DNA from: Hyphomonadaceae bacterium
Lineage (GTDB): Bacteria; Pseudomonadota; Alphaproteobacteria; Caulobacterales; Aquidulcibacteraceae
Reading direction: 5' to 3'
Length of the DNA: 64,000 bases
NCBI GenBank assembly: GCA_021731815.1
Contig: JAKFWO010000036.1
Location: 24,341-88,340 of the forward strand
Position numbers and translations under genes: made by a program. The notes beneath the pieces were generated by a model, which saw only the letters and a list, made by a program, of their open reading frames with translations, was not told where the DNA came from and did not search any database. Within the stretch, counting starts at the first letter, position 1. Every line of letters begins with the position of its first letter. Shown piece after piece: positions 55,424-63,196 of this stretch.

Positions 55424-55631
55424 GGGTCGCGTGCCGGATCCAACCGGCAGGCCCGTCACCGCTCACGCAAGAGCGGTGGAAGGCGGGTGCAATAGCCAAA
55501 AGGCCGCGCCCTGACAAGCGACAATCGCCGCTGTGCTGATGTGCTCCGATTGACCGTCCCGGGCAAATGGGGTATCCGCCCGGTCCTGATCGGAACGGGA
55601 CAGCACGCCACGCGCGGCCGCCCCTCGCTCA

Positions 55632-55716
<85 letters not shown>

Positions 55717-55891
55717 TTGCTTGATTTTGCCGGGTTTTTTAGCCTGGATCGCGCTGGATCAAACCGCCTCAAATCAACTCCGGGCAGCAGATATTCAACG
55801 GTTTTTTGATGCGCGCTGCGAGGCCCGACCGGATCGGGCTGGACCAGGCGGGATTTATTGTTTTTCGGGTATTCCAGCGATTTGTGGTATT

Positions 55892-55933
55892 TTTGTTGGT
55901 ATCGGCCGGGTGGCCGATCCCGATACCAACAAA
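55892..55933. repeat. 14-bp perfect inverted repeat upstream of the integrase remnant
   Basis: TTTGTTGGTATCGG at 55892-55905 and CCGATACCAACAAA at 55920-55933, loop of 14 nt. It ends 9 bp before the integrase-like start. It could be an operator or recombinase site of the integrated element. It lacks a T-run on the plus strand, so it is not a standard terminator there. Confidence 0.7.
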
Positions 55934-55942
55934 GAGCAAAAA

Positions 55943-56145
55943 TTGAAGCTCACTGACCTTAAATATCGCAAAGTTTCAATTACTTCCGCACGCCAAAAGC
56001 TCGCGGCCAGTGCGCCATGAAATGGGTGGGCTTTACCTGTATGTCGGCGTCAACGGCTCGAAATTGTGGCGGATGGCGTATCGTTTCGGCGGCAGGCAGA
56101 AGACATTGTCTTTCGGCCCCTGTCCCCAGATTGACCTGCCACGGG
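55943..56145 (+). pseudogene. Tyrosine recombinase (phage integrase) N-terminal fragment, frameshifted and truncated
   Basis: LKLTDLKYRKVSITSARQK from a TTG at 55943 ends at a TGA (56018-56020). The next frame resumes EMGGLYLYVGVNGSKLWRMA and YRFGGRQKTLSFGPCPQIDL up to about 56140. This is the DUF4102 arm-binding domain at the start of tRNA-targeting integrases. The catalytic domain is absent, and an IS3 element begins about 50 bp later. The position after tRNA-Leu fits an integrase gene next to its attL site. Confidence 0.8.
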
Positions 56146-56194
56146 ATTTTTCCTCCATCTGCGACGAGAGTCCGGCCCATTGAGAGGACGGACG

Positions 56195-56587
56195 ATGAAG
56201 AAATCAAATCGGACAGAAGAGCGGATCCTTGGCATCCTGCGGGAGCATGACGCAGGCGCGAAATGTGCCGATCTCTGCCGCAAGCACGGCATGTCGGAGG
56301 GCACGTTCTATGCGTGGAAGGCGAAGTATTCCGGGATGACGGTGTCGGATTCCAAGCGGCTGAAGGCGCTGGAGGATGAGAACGCAAAGCTGAAGCGGCT
56401 CTTGGCCGAGCAGATACTCAACATAGGGGCGATGAAGGAACTTCTGTCAAAAAATGGTGACGCCCGCCGCGAAGCGCGAGGCTGTCGCGCATCTGAAGGC
56501 CCATCTCGGGCTTTCGGAGCGGCGGGCGTGCCAAATTGCCGGGGCGGATCGGAAGACCATCCGCTACCAGTCACGACGCGCGCCTGA
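56195..56587 (+). CDS. IS3 OrfA (helix-turn-helix), probably frameshifted at its end
   Basis: [20 protein letters not shown] is the HTH, and [16 protein letters not shown] the leucine-zipper coiled coil. In related IS407-type elements I recall OrfA ending LLSKKW just at the OrfB start. Here it reads LLSKN and then runs on for 44 meaningless residues. The switch happens at a run of six A (56449-56454), which suggests loss of one A. DNA binding by OrfA should be intact. Confidence 0.75.
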   Translation: MKKSNRTEERILGILREHDAGAKCADLCRKHGMSEGTFYAWKAKYSGMTVSDSKRLKALEDENAKLKRLLAEQILNIGAMKELLSKNGDARREARGCRASEGPSRAFGAAGVPNCRGGSEDHPLPVTTRA

Positions 56588-57359
56588 CACGGCGCTGCGA
56601 GAGCGATTGCGTGATCTGGCCAATGAACGGCGCCGGTTCGGATATCGGCGGCTGTTCGTTCTCCTGCGCCGTGAAGGGGAACCTGCCGGGATCAACCGCA
56701 TCTACCGGCTCTACATCGAGGAAGGGTTGACCAAACGTAAACGCAAAGCGCGTCGCAAGGCCATCGGCACCAGAGCCCCGATCTTGATCGAAGCGCGCGC
56801 CAATGCCCGCTGGTCGTTGGATTTCGTGCAGGACCAGTTCGCCTGCGGGCGGCGCTTCCGGGTGTTGAACGTGGTGGACGATGTCACGCGTGAATGCCTC
56901 GCTGCGATAGCTGACACCTCTATCTCGGGCCGCCGCGTGGCCCGCGAGTGGGCAGCGCGGATCAAACGCCGCAGCAAACCCGGCATTATCGTAAGCGATA
57001 ACGGCACCGAACGAACCTCGAACGCGATCCTGAAGTGGTGCGTCTCGCCAGCGGTCGAATGGCACTCCATCGCATCAGGTAAGCCGATGCAAAACGGCTT
57101 TGTCGAGAGTTTCAACGGTCGGATGCGAGACGAGTTCCTGAACGAAACACTGTTCCGCAACCTCACCCATGCCCGCGATCTGATCGCGGCCTGGGTCACC
57201 GACTACAACACCGCAAGGCCCCATTCGGCCCTCCCTCAACGCTCCACCAAGAGAATTGGGCGCGTCAGCAAAGATAGGCGGGGCCTTGCCCTGAAAATAG
57301 GGTATTTTCGGGTACAATCGGGTATCCGGCGCGTCCGCCAGGGCGTAAACGCGGTATGA
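56454..57359 (+). CDS. IS3 OrfB transposase (DDE)
   Basis: 301 residues. HTH_21 region [19 protein letters not shown], then the rve domain with the catalytic residues in [24 protein letters not shown] and [17 protein letters not shown]. These are the two Asp and the Glu (35 residues apart). After NTARPHSAL the expected C-terminal sequence is replaced by an unrelated basic tail, so it may be truncated at the right end. ATG 56454 lies inside orfA. Confidence 0.85.
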   Translation: MVTPAAKREAVAHLKAHLGLSERRACQIAGADRKTIRYQSRRAPDTALRERLRDLANERRRFGYRRLFVLLRREGEPAGINRIYRLYIEEGLTKRKRKARRKAIGTRAPILIEARANARWSLDFVQDQFACGRRFRVLNVVDDVTRECLAAIADTSISGRRVAREWAARIKRRSKPGIIVSDNGTERTSNAILKWCVSPAVEWHSIASGKPMQNGFVESFNGRMRDEFLNETLFRNLTHARDLIAAWVTDYNTARPHSALPQRSTKRIGRVSKDRRGLALKIGYFRVQSGIRRVRQGVNAV

Positions 57360-57384
57360 AATTATCACACCGCGTGCTATATTG
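57349..57384 (+). promoter_or_regulatory. parDE promoter with operator palindrome
   Basis: ACGCGGT (57349-57355) and ACCGCGT (57369-57375) form an inverted repeat. Counting the inner TGA/TCA, the arms reach 11 bp with one mismatch. A -10-like TATATT follows at 57379. ParD antitoxins autorepress through such palindromes. Confidence 0.65.
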
Positions 57385-57402
57385 GGATGAAGGAGTGAGC
57401 CC

Positions 57403-57681
57403 ATGAGCACCGAAAAACGCACCATCAGCCTGCCTGCCGATCAGGCGTCTTTCATCGACGCCAAGGTGGCCGCGGGCGATTACGCCACAGCGAGCGAGGT
57501 CATCCGGGCTGGTCTTCGTGCTCTCAAGGAACGCGATGACGCCGTCGAGCGCTGGCTGAAAGGCGAAGTGGCGGCAACCTATGACGCCATGAAGGCGGAC
57601 CCCACACGCGGCGTCGCCGTCGATGACGTGTTCGCCGTCGTGCACGCCCATCACGCCGGCAGGATGAAAGACTGTTCGTGA
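57403..57681 (+). CDS. parD: Type II antitoxin, ParD/CC2985 family
   Basis: 92 residues. KRTISLPADQASFIDAKVA is the ribbon-helix-helix DNA-binding domain, and YATASEVIRAGLRALKERDD its second helix and linker. The C-terminal part would wrap the toxin. AAGGAG precedes the ATG. It overlaps parE by GTGA. With the toxin broken, it is now an orphan antitoxin, still with its own promoter palindrome. Confidence 0.9.
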   Translation: MSTEKRTISLPADQASFIDAKVAAGDYATASEVIRAGLRALKERDDAVERWLKGEVAATYDAMKADPTRGVAVDDVFAVVHAHHAGRMKDCS

Positions 57682-58317
57682 AACGTCGCAAGGTCATCCT
57701 GTCGCCCGAAGCGCAGGGCGATCTTCTGGCATTGTATGATTATATCGCCAACGCCGCGTCACCCGTGGTGGCGCAACGCTATCTAGCTGTGGGCTTTCAA
57801 CAGGTTGTACCAGCCGCGCGATCTGCCCGATGAGTTCGCGGCAGTGACGCTTCGTCCAACGGACGGAGTAACCCTTTGTTCTCATGGAGGCATTTTTGCG
57901 CTTGGCTAGCGATCGTCAAGGATTTACCGCTATGCGGCGCGCCTTCGGCGCGTCCGTGACTATCGCTATCCAGGCGCTATCGTTCTACCATGAAAACAAT
58001 GTCTTAGCCTAACAATGAGGCGTTGCAGGTCTTGCGTCGGCGCTGTTTCAGTTCGGTTTTTCACCGGATTTCAGCTATTTGGCGGGCCGGGACAACCTAT
58101 TGAAAGCCCACATCTAGCGCGCGTTGAAGCCTATATTCGTGGCTTCGAACACACTGCGGAGCGGGGCACGATGCGCGATGATGTGCGTCCTGGCCTTCGC
58201 ATAGTGGGGTTTGAGCGCCGCATCACCATCGCCTTCACCGCCACGGAAGCAGAGGTGACCATCCTTCGCCTCTTCTTTGGCGGGCAGGATTGGGGACGCG
58301 CATTCGACGACGCTTAG
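57678..58317 (+). pseudogene. parE: ParE-family toxin split by a 325-bp miniature transposon
   Basis: The first half, VKRRKVILSPEAQGDLLALY and VVAQRYL, is the ParE N-terminus from GTG 57678. The second half resumes at 58119 with ARVEAYIRGFEHTAERGTMR and DDVRPGLRIVGFERRI up to the stop at 58315-58317. Removing 57788-58118 (the insert and one target copy) restores a single frame of 102 codons, reading VAQRYLARVEAY across the join. A complete ParE is about this size. As it stands, translation ends within the insert. Confidence 0.93.
57788..58112. mobile_element. 325-bp miniature inverted-repeat element (MITE-like) in parE
   Basis: The ends are 21-bp inverted repeats (57788-57808 and 58092-58112) that differ at one position; both begin TGTGGGCTTTCAA when read inward. 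TCTAGC flanks both sides (57782-57787 and 58113-58118), a 6-bp target duplication. The interior has no transposase gene, only a hairpin GGCGCGCCTTCGGCGCG near 57936. It would need a transposase acting in trans. Confidence 0.92.
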
Positions 58318-59003
58318 GCCCGCCTGCGCTCGCAGCTACACCAAAAACCTTCCGGTTTTCGGGTGCAGTCGCGCCTCGAATAGGACCGCGAGGCTATCCG
58401 CCGCGCCACGTCCCTCAAGGGTAAAGCGCGTCCCGCGCCTTGCGGCGGATGGGATGCACGCGCTGGCGAATTTTCAAATTGAAAATGCTTAGATTCAATT
58501 AGTTGGACCGCTTTCAGTCGGAAAACCGGCTTCCACTTTTCCTGAAAGCGGTCTTGGCGCTGGCTCCGAAAACCATTCCGTTACCACTCTTGCTTGGAGC
58601 CATCGCGCGGTTTGTGTTCTCTGGCCGAACCATCCTTGGCCCAGGATTCTGGCGCCGCGCGGGCACGGTCTTTCCTTGGCGATGGGATGCCATTCAGGCG
58701 GCTGATATCTTTGCCCGGCGCCCTGGCGATCTCATGTGCTGGCTTCAAGCGCGCGGGCTTCGACCGGCCTGCGCTTGCGCACTGTTTCCTGCCGGCGAAC
58801 GAGGTCGGCTCGCTCGTTGTGCCCCGCCGCGGCCGGTCAGCAAGTTCAGGGCACGCAGCCGCTGGCGGCAAAACGACAGCCTTAGCCGGCTTGCGCGTTT
58901 CTTCGCCAGCAGCAGCAGCAGCAGCAGCGAAGGAGGCTGCAATGGGCTCGGCTGCAACGGGCTCGTGGTCCATGATCGGGGGCATAACCATTTTGATGTT
59001 TCA
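58318..59003. other. Non-coding or decayed region
   Basis: About 690 bp without a recognised gene. It contains the second dispersed palindromic repeat (58483-58558) and a CAG trinucleotide run (about 58913-58931). Open frames are long on both strands, but they are Ala/Arg/Ser-rich with no family resemblance, and one runs straight into the IS256 fragment. I read it as decayed mobile DNA. Confidence 0.5.
58483..58558. repeat. Dispersed palindromic repeat, copy 2
   Basis: This copy aligns over 76 bp with 53537-53612, sharing an AAAATGCT start, AAAACCGG and TCCACTTT. Its arms are GGACCGCTTTC (58505) and GAAAGCGGTCT (58544). They differ from copy 1 in paired positions, so the hairpin is kept while the sequence changes. 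Confidence 0.8.
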
Positions 59004-59393
59004 CCTGACGCCCTCAAGGCGATCTACACGGCGGTGGATGCCGGTGCGGCCGAGCAGGCCTTGGCTGAATTCGAGGACAGCGATCTGGCCAAACGATACC
59101 CGGCGATCGCGCCAAGCTGGCGGCGGGCCTGGAACGAGGTCAGTCCGTTCCTCGATTATCCGCCCGAGGTCCGCAAACTGATCTACACCACGAACGCCAT
59201 CGATGCCTTGAACTCGAAGATCAGACGGGCCGTCCGCACCCGGGGCCATTTCCCCAGCGACGATGCGGCGGCGAAATTGATCTATCTGGCGCTTAATGCT
59301 ACGTCCACCGAATGGAAGCGCTCGGTGCGCGAATGGCACGCCGTCAGAGGCCAGCTCGCCATCATGTTCGAGGGCCGCTTCCCAATAGCCTGA
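59004..59393 (+). pseudogene. IS256-family transposase, C-terminal fragment
   Basis: DALKAIYTAVDAGAAEQALA, then FLDYPPEVRKLIYTTNAIDA, LNSKIRRAVRTRGHF and WHAVRGQLAIMFEGRF, are the C-terminal third of Mutator/IS256 transposases, including the final Glu region. The upstream two thirds with the first Asp residues are missing and replaced by unrelated sequence. Confidence 0.88.
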
Positions 59394-59407
59394 CCAACGA
59401 CGGCAGA

Positions 59408-59430
59408 GCACAAAATTTCAGACAGTCTCT
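59408..59430. repeat. Right terminal inverted repeat of the left IS256 copy
   Basis: Read inward on the minus strand it is AGAGACTGTCTGAAATTT and onward to TTGTGC, the GAGACTGT form usual for this IS group. Fifteen of 23 positions match the putative left end of the other copy at 62856-62878. Confidence 0.6.
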
Positions 59431-59568
59431 CCGCGCCCCGGCCCGTCGATCAACCGTCTCGCCTGGGACAAAAAGAAAGGCGGAAAAAGTTTCTTTTTCT
59501 AGCTAAACGCGGTCCGAAGAAGTAAGGCAGGTCACAACACGTCGCGTTCGGAGCCTAAACCGGATCTC

Positions 59569-59596
59569 TTGCCGCTACATTCGGAAGCGCTATAGT
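59569..59596 (+). promoter_or_regulatory. Predicted sigma-70-type promoter for the TIR-M20 operon
   Basis: TTGCCG (59569-59574) and TATAGT (59591-59596) are separated by 16 bp, with GGGGAGAG as ribosome site directly before the ATG at 59620. This leaves a leader of about 17 nt. It lies inside the cassette, so expression would not depend on the flanking IS. Confidence 0.5.
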
Positions 59597-59619
59597 CCAT
59601 TGATTACTGGGGAGAGCTA

Positions 59620-61371
59620 ATGGCCGCCGGAGAAGGGCTTTCCGCCTTCATTTCCTACCGCCGTCGCGACGTTTACGACCCGGTTTCGTCCACGGCTGAG
59701 ACCGATAAAGAGGCTGTCCGAGCTTTAGCCGAGAAAATTCGCTCCATCCTTGAGGGGCTCGGGTTTGAAGAAGTCTTCCTCGACACTGATACCATGCAGT
59801 TTGGCGACCACTATGAGGCCAAAATCCATTCAGCGATTAAGAACTGCGACCTCTTCGTACCTTTGATTGGACGCGCTTGGTTGGAGATCTGCGAGCAGCG
59901 CGCTGTTAATGGGGAGGACGATTTTGTTTTGCGCGAAATACATGCCGCGGTCCGATATGAAAAGGAAATCGTTCCGATCCTAGTGGCGGGTGCTCGCATG
60001 CCCGAGCCTTCCGACTTGCCTGAAGAGATCCGAACGCTGCATTTCAAGCACGCCCTCTCCATATCACCTGAGGACACAAACGAAAGTGTTTCGCGGCTGT
60101 TGTCGAACAAAGTCGAGTCCTTGAGCGCGCGTCAGCGACTGGGTAGGCGCTGGACCTACGGCTACGCGCTGCTTGCTTTGGCGATTTACTACTTTGCTGC
60201 ATTTGAGCCCAATCGCGTCGGGCTTGATGAGTACGGAGCCGACGCTTGGATCGGCATGGCCACACGTTGGAGCGGCTTATTCGTTTGGCCGCTGGTCTTC
60301 CTGCCGTTCGCGCTTGTTGCTCTTTATCGCCCCATGCAGATCTTGATCGAAGGAGTGATGAATGCGACCCGCTTGAGTGACGTATTGTCAAACCTTACGC
60401 CGCTTATTTTTGGTTGCATCATCGCTGGCCTCGGCCTGTCTCTAGAGATTTACAGTCCCGAGCAGGTGCCTTGGACCGTGCATCCCGTGTTCGCGATGGA
60501 ATCAGGTGCGTTGGATTGTGGGCCGTCTCGCGTTGGGAGCTATGCGAATGCAGAGCTCAAGGCAGTCGTTGCTTACGGCTCTGGCGGAGACCTTCAGTCG
60601 CGCCAGGAGGCACCGTTCTGGCTAACAAACAAATGTTGGCCGAACGCTCTATTCTACCTGACAGATGAGCGCTTGGTTATTAGCGATGCCTACAGGCGCG
60701 AGCGACCCAAGGTGCATCAAGCCTTCATGCGTGTCTTGAATACTAAGCATTTGGAGCAAAACGGGGTACCTTACTCAAGGACCTTTTGGGCTTACCTGGT
60801 CTCGTTTTCTATCCTTGCTCTGCTTGGCGCTGTGGGCGCGGCAATGGCTGCTTTCTTTGTGGTTGCTAGTATTCGCGGTCGAGATCAGTACGTGGAGTAT
60901 CGATTGCCTAGCGAAGACGCATACTTAAGTCTCACCTACGCATTTGTGTCTCTGATGTTCTGGGTCCCGTTCAGAATGGTGACGAATTACACCAAAAAGC
61001 GCTATTACTGTGCGGACGTGGAGGCCTGCGCACTCGATCCAAGCGTTTTCCTGACTGACTTCGTTATCGGCAGCATTTTTTTCATCGGCTATGCTTGCAT
61101 GGCGATCGGTCTGATCGTGAAGCATAGGCGTGTAGCGTTAGGTTTGTTGAGCGCTGTATCCGTATCGGCAATCGTGGCGCTCTCCTACCTAGTCTACACC
61201 TATGGAGATCGGATCTCCGCTTTGGCGGGCGATTGGCGATTGTATGTTGCCGTGTCAATTCCGTCGATCATGCTCCTCTTACTGCTCGGATATCAGTTCC
61301 ATCCGGCGATAGTTCGATTTAACGATTTCAAAAAAGAGTTCCGAGGCAGGCTTGGGGGAAGGTGGCGGTGA
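59620..61371 (+). CDS. TIR-domain protein with about eight transmembrane helices
   Basis: 583 residues. Residues 7-145 form a TIR domain: SAFISYRRRDVYDP (strand A/box 1), EEVFLDTDTMQFGDHYEAKI, NCDLFVPLIGRAWLEI and FVLREIHAAVRYEKEIVPIL, with Glu106 a candidate for the NADase glutamate. Hydrophobic helices follow at about 180-195, 217-237, 260-277, 390-417, 438-455, 478-500, 505-525 and 541-558. Between the third and fourth lies a soluble loop of about 110 residues with two Cys (300, 339), possibly periplasmic and disulfide-linked. Base composition is clearly less GC-rich than in the flanking genes. The stop overlaps the next ATG (TGATG). Confidence 0.85.
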   Translation: MAAGEGLSAFISYRRRDVYDPVSSTAETDKEAVRALAEKIRSILEGLGFEEVFLDTDTMQFGDHYEAKIHSAIKNCDLFVPLIGRAWLEICEQRAVNGEDDFVLREIHAAVRYEKEIVPILVAGARMPEPSDLPEEIRTLHFKHALSISPEDTNESVSRLLSNKVESLSARQRLGRRWTYGYALLALAIYYFAAFEPNRVGLDEYGADAWIGMATRWSGLFVWPLVFLPFALVALYRPMQILIEGVMNATRLSDVLSNLTPLIFGCIIAGLGLSLEIYSPEQVPWTVHPVFAMESGALDCGPSRVGSYANAELKAVVAYGSGGDLQSRQEAPFWLTNKCWPNALFYLTDERLVISDAYRRERPKVHQAFMRVLNTKHLEQNGVPYSRTFWAYLVSFSILALLGAVGAAMAAFFVVASIRGRDQYVEYRLPSEDAYLSLTYAFVSLMFWVPFRMVTNYTKKRYYCADVEACALDPSVFLTDFVIGSIFFIGYACMAIGLIVKHRRVALGLLSAVSVSAIVALSYLVYTYGDRISALAGDWRLYVAVSIPSIMLLLLLGYQFHPAIVRFNDFKKEFRGRLGGRWR

Positions 61372-62789
61372 TGTGGCGTAGCTTGCTTCTCTGCATGGCG
61401 TTGGCGCTTGGTTCGTGTGTTGGCGCGCGCGGTGTTGCGGTCACTAGGTTGCCTGAGGCGGACATTGGCAGCGCCGCCGAGAACCTGAGTTCGGCGATCC
61501 AGATTCAGACTGTCTCAACGGACGAACCCGATGGCCGCGATGACAGCGCGCTTGCAGAGTTTCGATCATTCCTAGCGCGAACGTATCCAAACGTTGCATC
61601 GACGCTCGAAGTCGAAGTCACTCCGGAGGGAGCGTTACTGTACTCGTGGCAGGGCACGGATGTATCGCTGCCGCCATTCCTGTTGCTTGCACATCAGGAT
61701 GTGGTGCCCGCTCAGGCTGACGGTTGGCGGTATGCGCCGTTTGCTGGAGAGATCGCTGATAGGTTCGTTTGGGGGCGTGGTGCGCTCGACATGAAGGGGC
61801 AGCTCATTGGTATGTTCGAAGCGATGGAGCGGCTTATACAAAGTGGTTTTTCTCCGCGTCGGACGTTTTTCATAGGCTTGGGGTCGGACGAAGAAGGCGC
61901 GGGCGGAGGAGCGCAATCGATAGCGCGGTATCTCGCAGAGCGGAGCGTACGGCTGGAGTTTGTGTTGGACGAGGGCCCGATGGCGCTCTCGCCGTTTTCT
62001 CTCACCGGTCGCCCCGCCATCTTTATTGGCGTGGCTGAAAAGGGGTATGGGACTGTCGTACTAGCGGCTGAAGACGCCGGTGGACATTCGGCTGTGCCCC
62101 CCGAGGATCCGGCGATAGAGCGGCTCGCGCGCGCTGTGATCGCGGTTCGCGGAATTGATTTCGGCGGGCGAGTCGATGGTGTGACGCGCCATACCCTTGA
62201 AGCTTTGGCGGCGGACATGCTCGGGGCAAGAAGGTGGGCTGTCGAGAATCTATGGCTGATGGAGCCGATCGTTCGCTCGTCGTTATTGGGAAATGCAGGA
62301 GCGGTCGCGCTATTGCGCACAACAGTAGCGCCGACGATGTTGACAGGATCTGACAAGGAAAATGTCTTGCCGGCGCGCGCGACAGCAACGTTGAATGTTC
62401 GACTGCACCCAAGAAACACGCCAGACGAAGTAATCGATCGCATCGCCGATGTTGTTGGTCCGCTGAGAGTTTCCGCGCAGTGGTCTCAGGTTCCGACGGC
62501 AGCCAGCCGTGTCTCTGCCACGGATACACGTGCCTACGGCTTGATATCCGCTACAGCTCGGAGGTTTTTCGATGGTGAGGTCGCAGTCGCTCCTGCGTTG
62601 GTGTTTGGGGCAACGGACGCGCGCTTCTTTGCCGATATTGCCGACGACGTTTATCGCTTTCAACCTTTCATCCTCACGGAGGAAGAACTGGCTACGGTTC
62701 ACGGCACAAATGAGAGGATTAGTTTTGATAATCTCAGCCGCGGTATTCAATTTTACAGTGAATTCATCTCTGGGGCTGCGGGTTCCTAG
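61371..62789 (+). CDS. M20-family metallopeptidase lipoprotein (carboxypeptidase S / PM20D1-like)
   Basis: 472 residues. An N-terminal signal ends in a lipobox, LALGSC (Cys16), so the protein is probably a membrane-anchored lipoprotein. The dizinc site is complete: LLLAHQDVVPAQADGW (His and Asp), WGRGALDMKGQ (bridging Asp), GSDEEGAGGG (general base Glu and ligand Glu), FVLDEGP and C-terminal TVHGTNERIS (His). The order and spacing resemble carboxypeptidase S and PM20D1, which cleave or form N-acyl amino acids. ATG 61371 with GGGGGAAGG upstream is preferred over GTG 61362. It is translationally coupled to the TIR gene. Confidence 0.87.
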   Translation: MWRSLLLCMALALGSCVGARGVAVTRLPEADIGSAAENLSSAIQIQTVSTDEPDGRDDSALAEFRSFLARTYPNVASTLEVEVTPEGALLYSWQGTDVSLPPFLLLAHQDVVPAQADGWRYAPFAGEIADRFVWGRGALDMKGQLIGMFEAMERLIQSGFSPRRTFFIGLGSDEEGAGGGAQSIARYLAERSVRLEFVLDEGPMALSPFSLTGRPAIFIGVAEKGYGTVVLAAEDAGGHSAVPPEDPAIERLARAVIAVRGIDFGGRVDGVTRHTLEALAADMLGARRWAVENLWLMEPIVRSSLLGNAGAVALLRTTVAPTMLTGSDKENVLPARATATLNVRLHPRNTPDEVIDRIADVVGPLRVSAQWSQVPTAASRVSATDTRAYGLISATARRFFDGEVAVAPALVFGATDARFFADIADDVYRFQPFILTEEELATVHGTNERISFDNLSRGIQFYSEFISGAAGS

Positions 62790-62855
62790 GTGGTCGACAT
62801 TGCTGGGTCGAGAATGTTGCGAGTCTAGGAGTCGGTGGTTCGTCAGCCTTGCTCA

Positions 62856-62878
62856 TGGGAATATCGAAAATTTCGTGT
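62856..62878. repeat. Putative left terminal inverted repeat of the right IS256 copy
   Basis: TGGGAATATCGAAAATTTCG (62856 onward) aligns with the inward-read right end at 59408-59430 at 15 of 23 positions. It lies 36 bp before the transposase ATG, where the left end of an IS256 element belongs. Confidence 0.5.
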
Positions 62879-62913
62879 GAGGGGTTTCATGCTGCGATTT
62901 AAGGAGATATCGC

Positions 62914-63099
62914 ATGGCCCGCCGCAAAGCCCCTATGATGCCGGACGCAATTCTCGACCAATTGCTTGACGGCCTGGACGCCAAGGACGCCTTTGGGCGC
63001 AATGGCCTGCTCGACGCGTTGAAGAAAGCGCTGGCCGAGCGGGCGCTGGGCGCGGAGATGGACCACCATCTTAGCCCGTCTTATGCGCCGGAGGCTTAA
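62914..63099 (+). pseudogene. IS256-family transposase, N-terminal fragment
   Basis: MARRKAPMMPDAILDQLLDG, then GLLDALKKALAERALGAEMD-HHL, is the standard start of IS256-type transposases. AAGGAG precedes the ATG. Homology ends at HHL; the last residues and stop belong to different DNA, probably the left end of the IS1380-type element. Confidence 0.85.
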
Positions 63100-63196
63100 A
63101 ATAGGTATGACAAACGTAGCTTAACCGTCTGAATTCGAGTATGATTTGGTTGTCTACGACCACATCACCCGCGTATTCGGAGGCGCCACGTTCGCC

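Larger units (their letters stand above)
56180..57359 (+). mobile_element. IS3-family insertion sequence
   Basis: Two overlapping transposase frames typical of the IS3 family, IS407-like by sequence. The exact terminal inverted repeats were not resolved. The orfB C-terminus departs from the usual sequence after NTARPHSAL, so the right end may be truncated. Confidence 0.75.

Noticed and set aside
57694..57885. 63-codon minus-strand frame crossing the parE insertion border
   Set aside because: It spans the border of the miniature element and parE, so it cannot be an ancestral gene; no family match.
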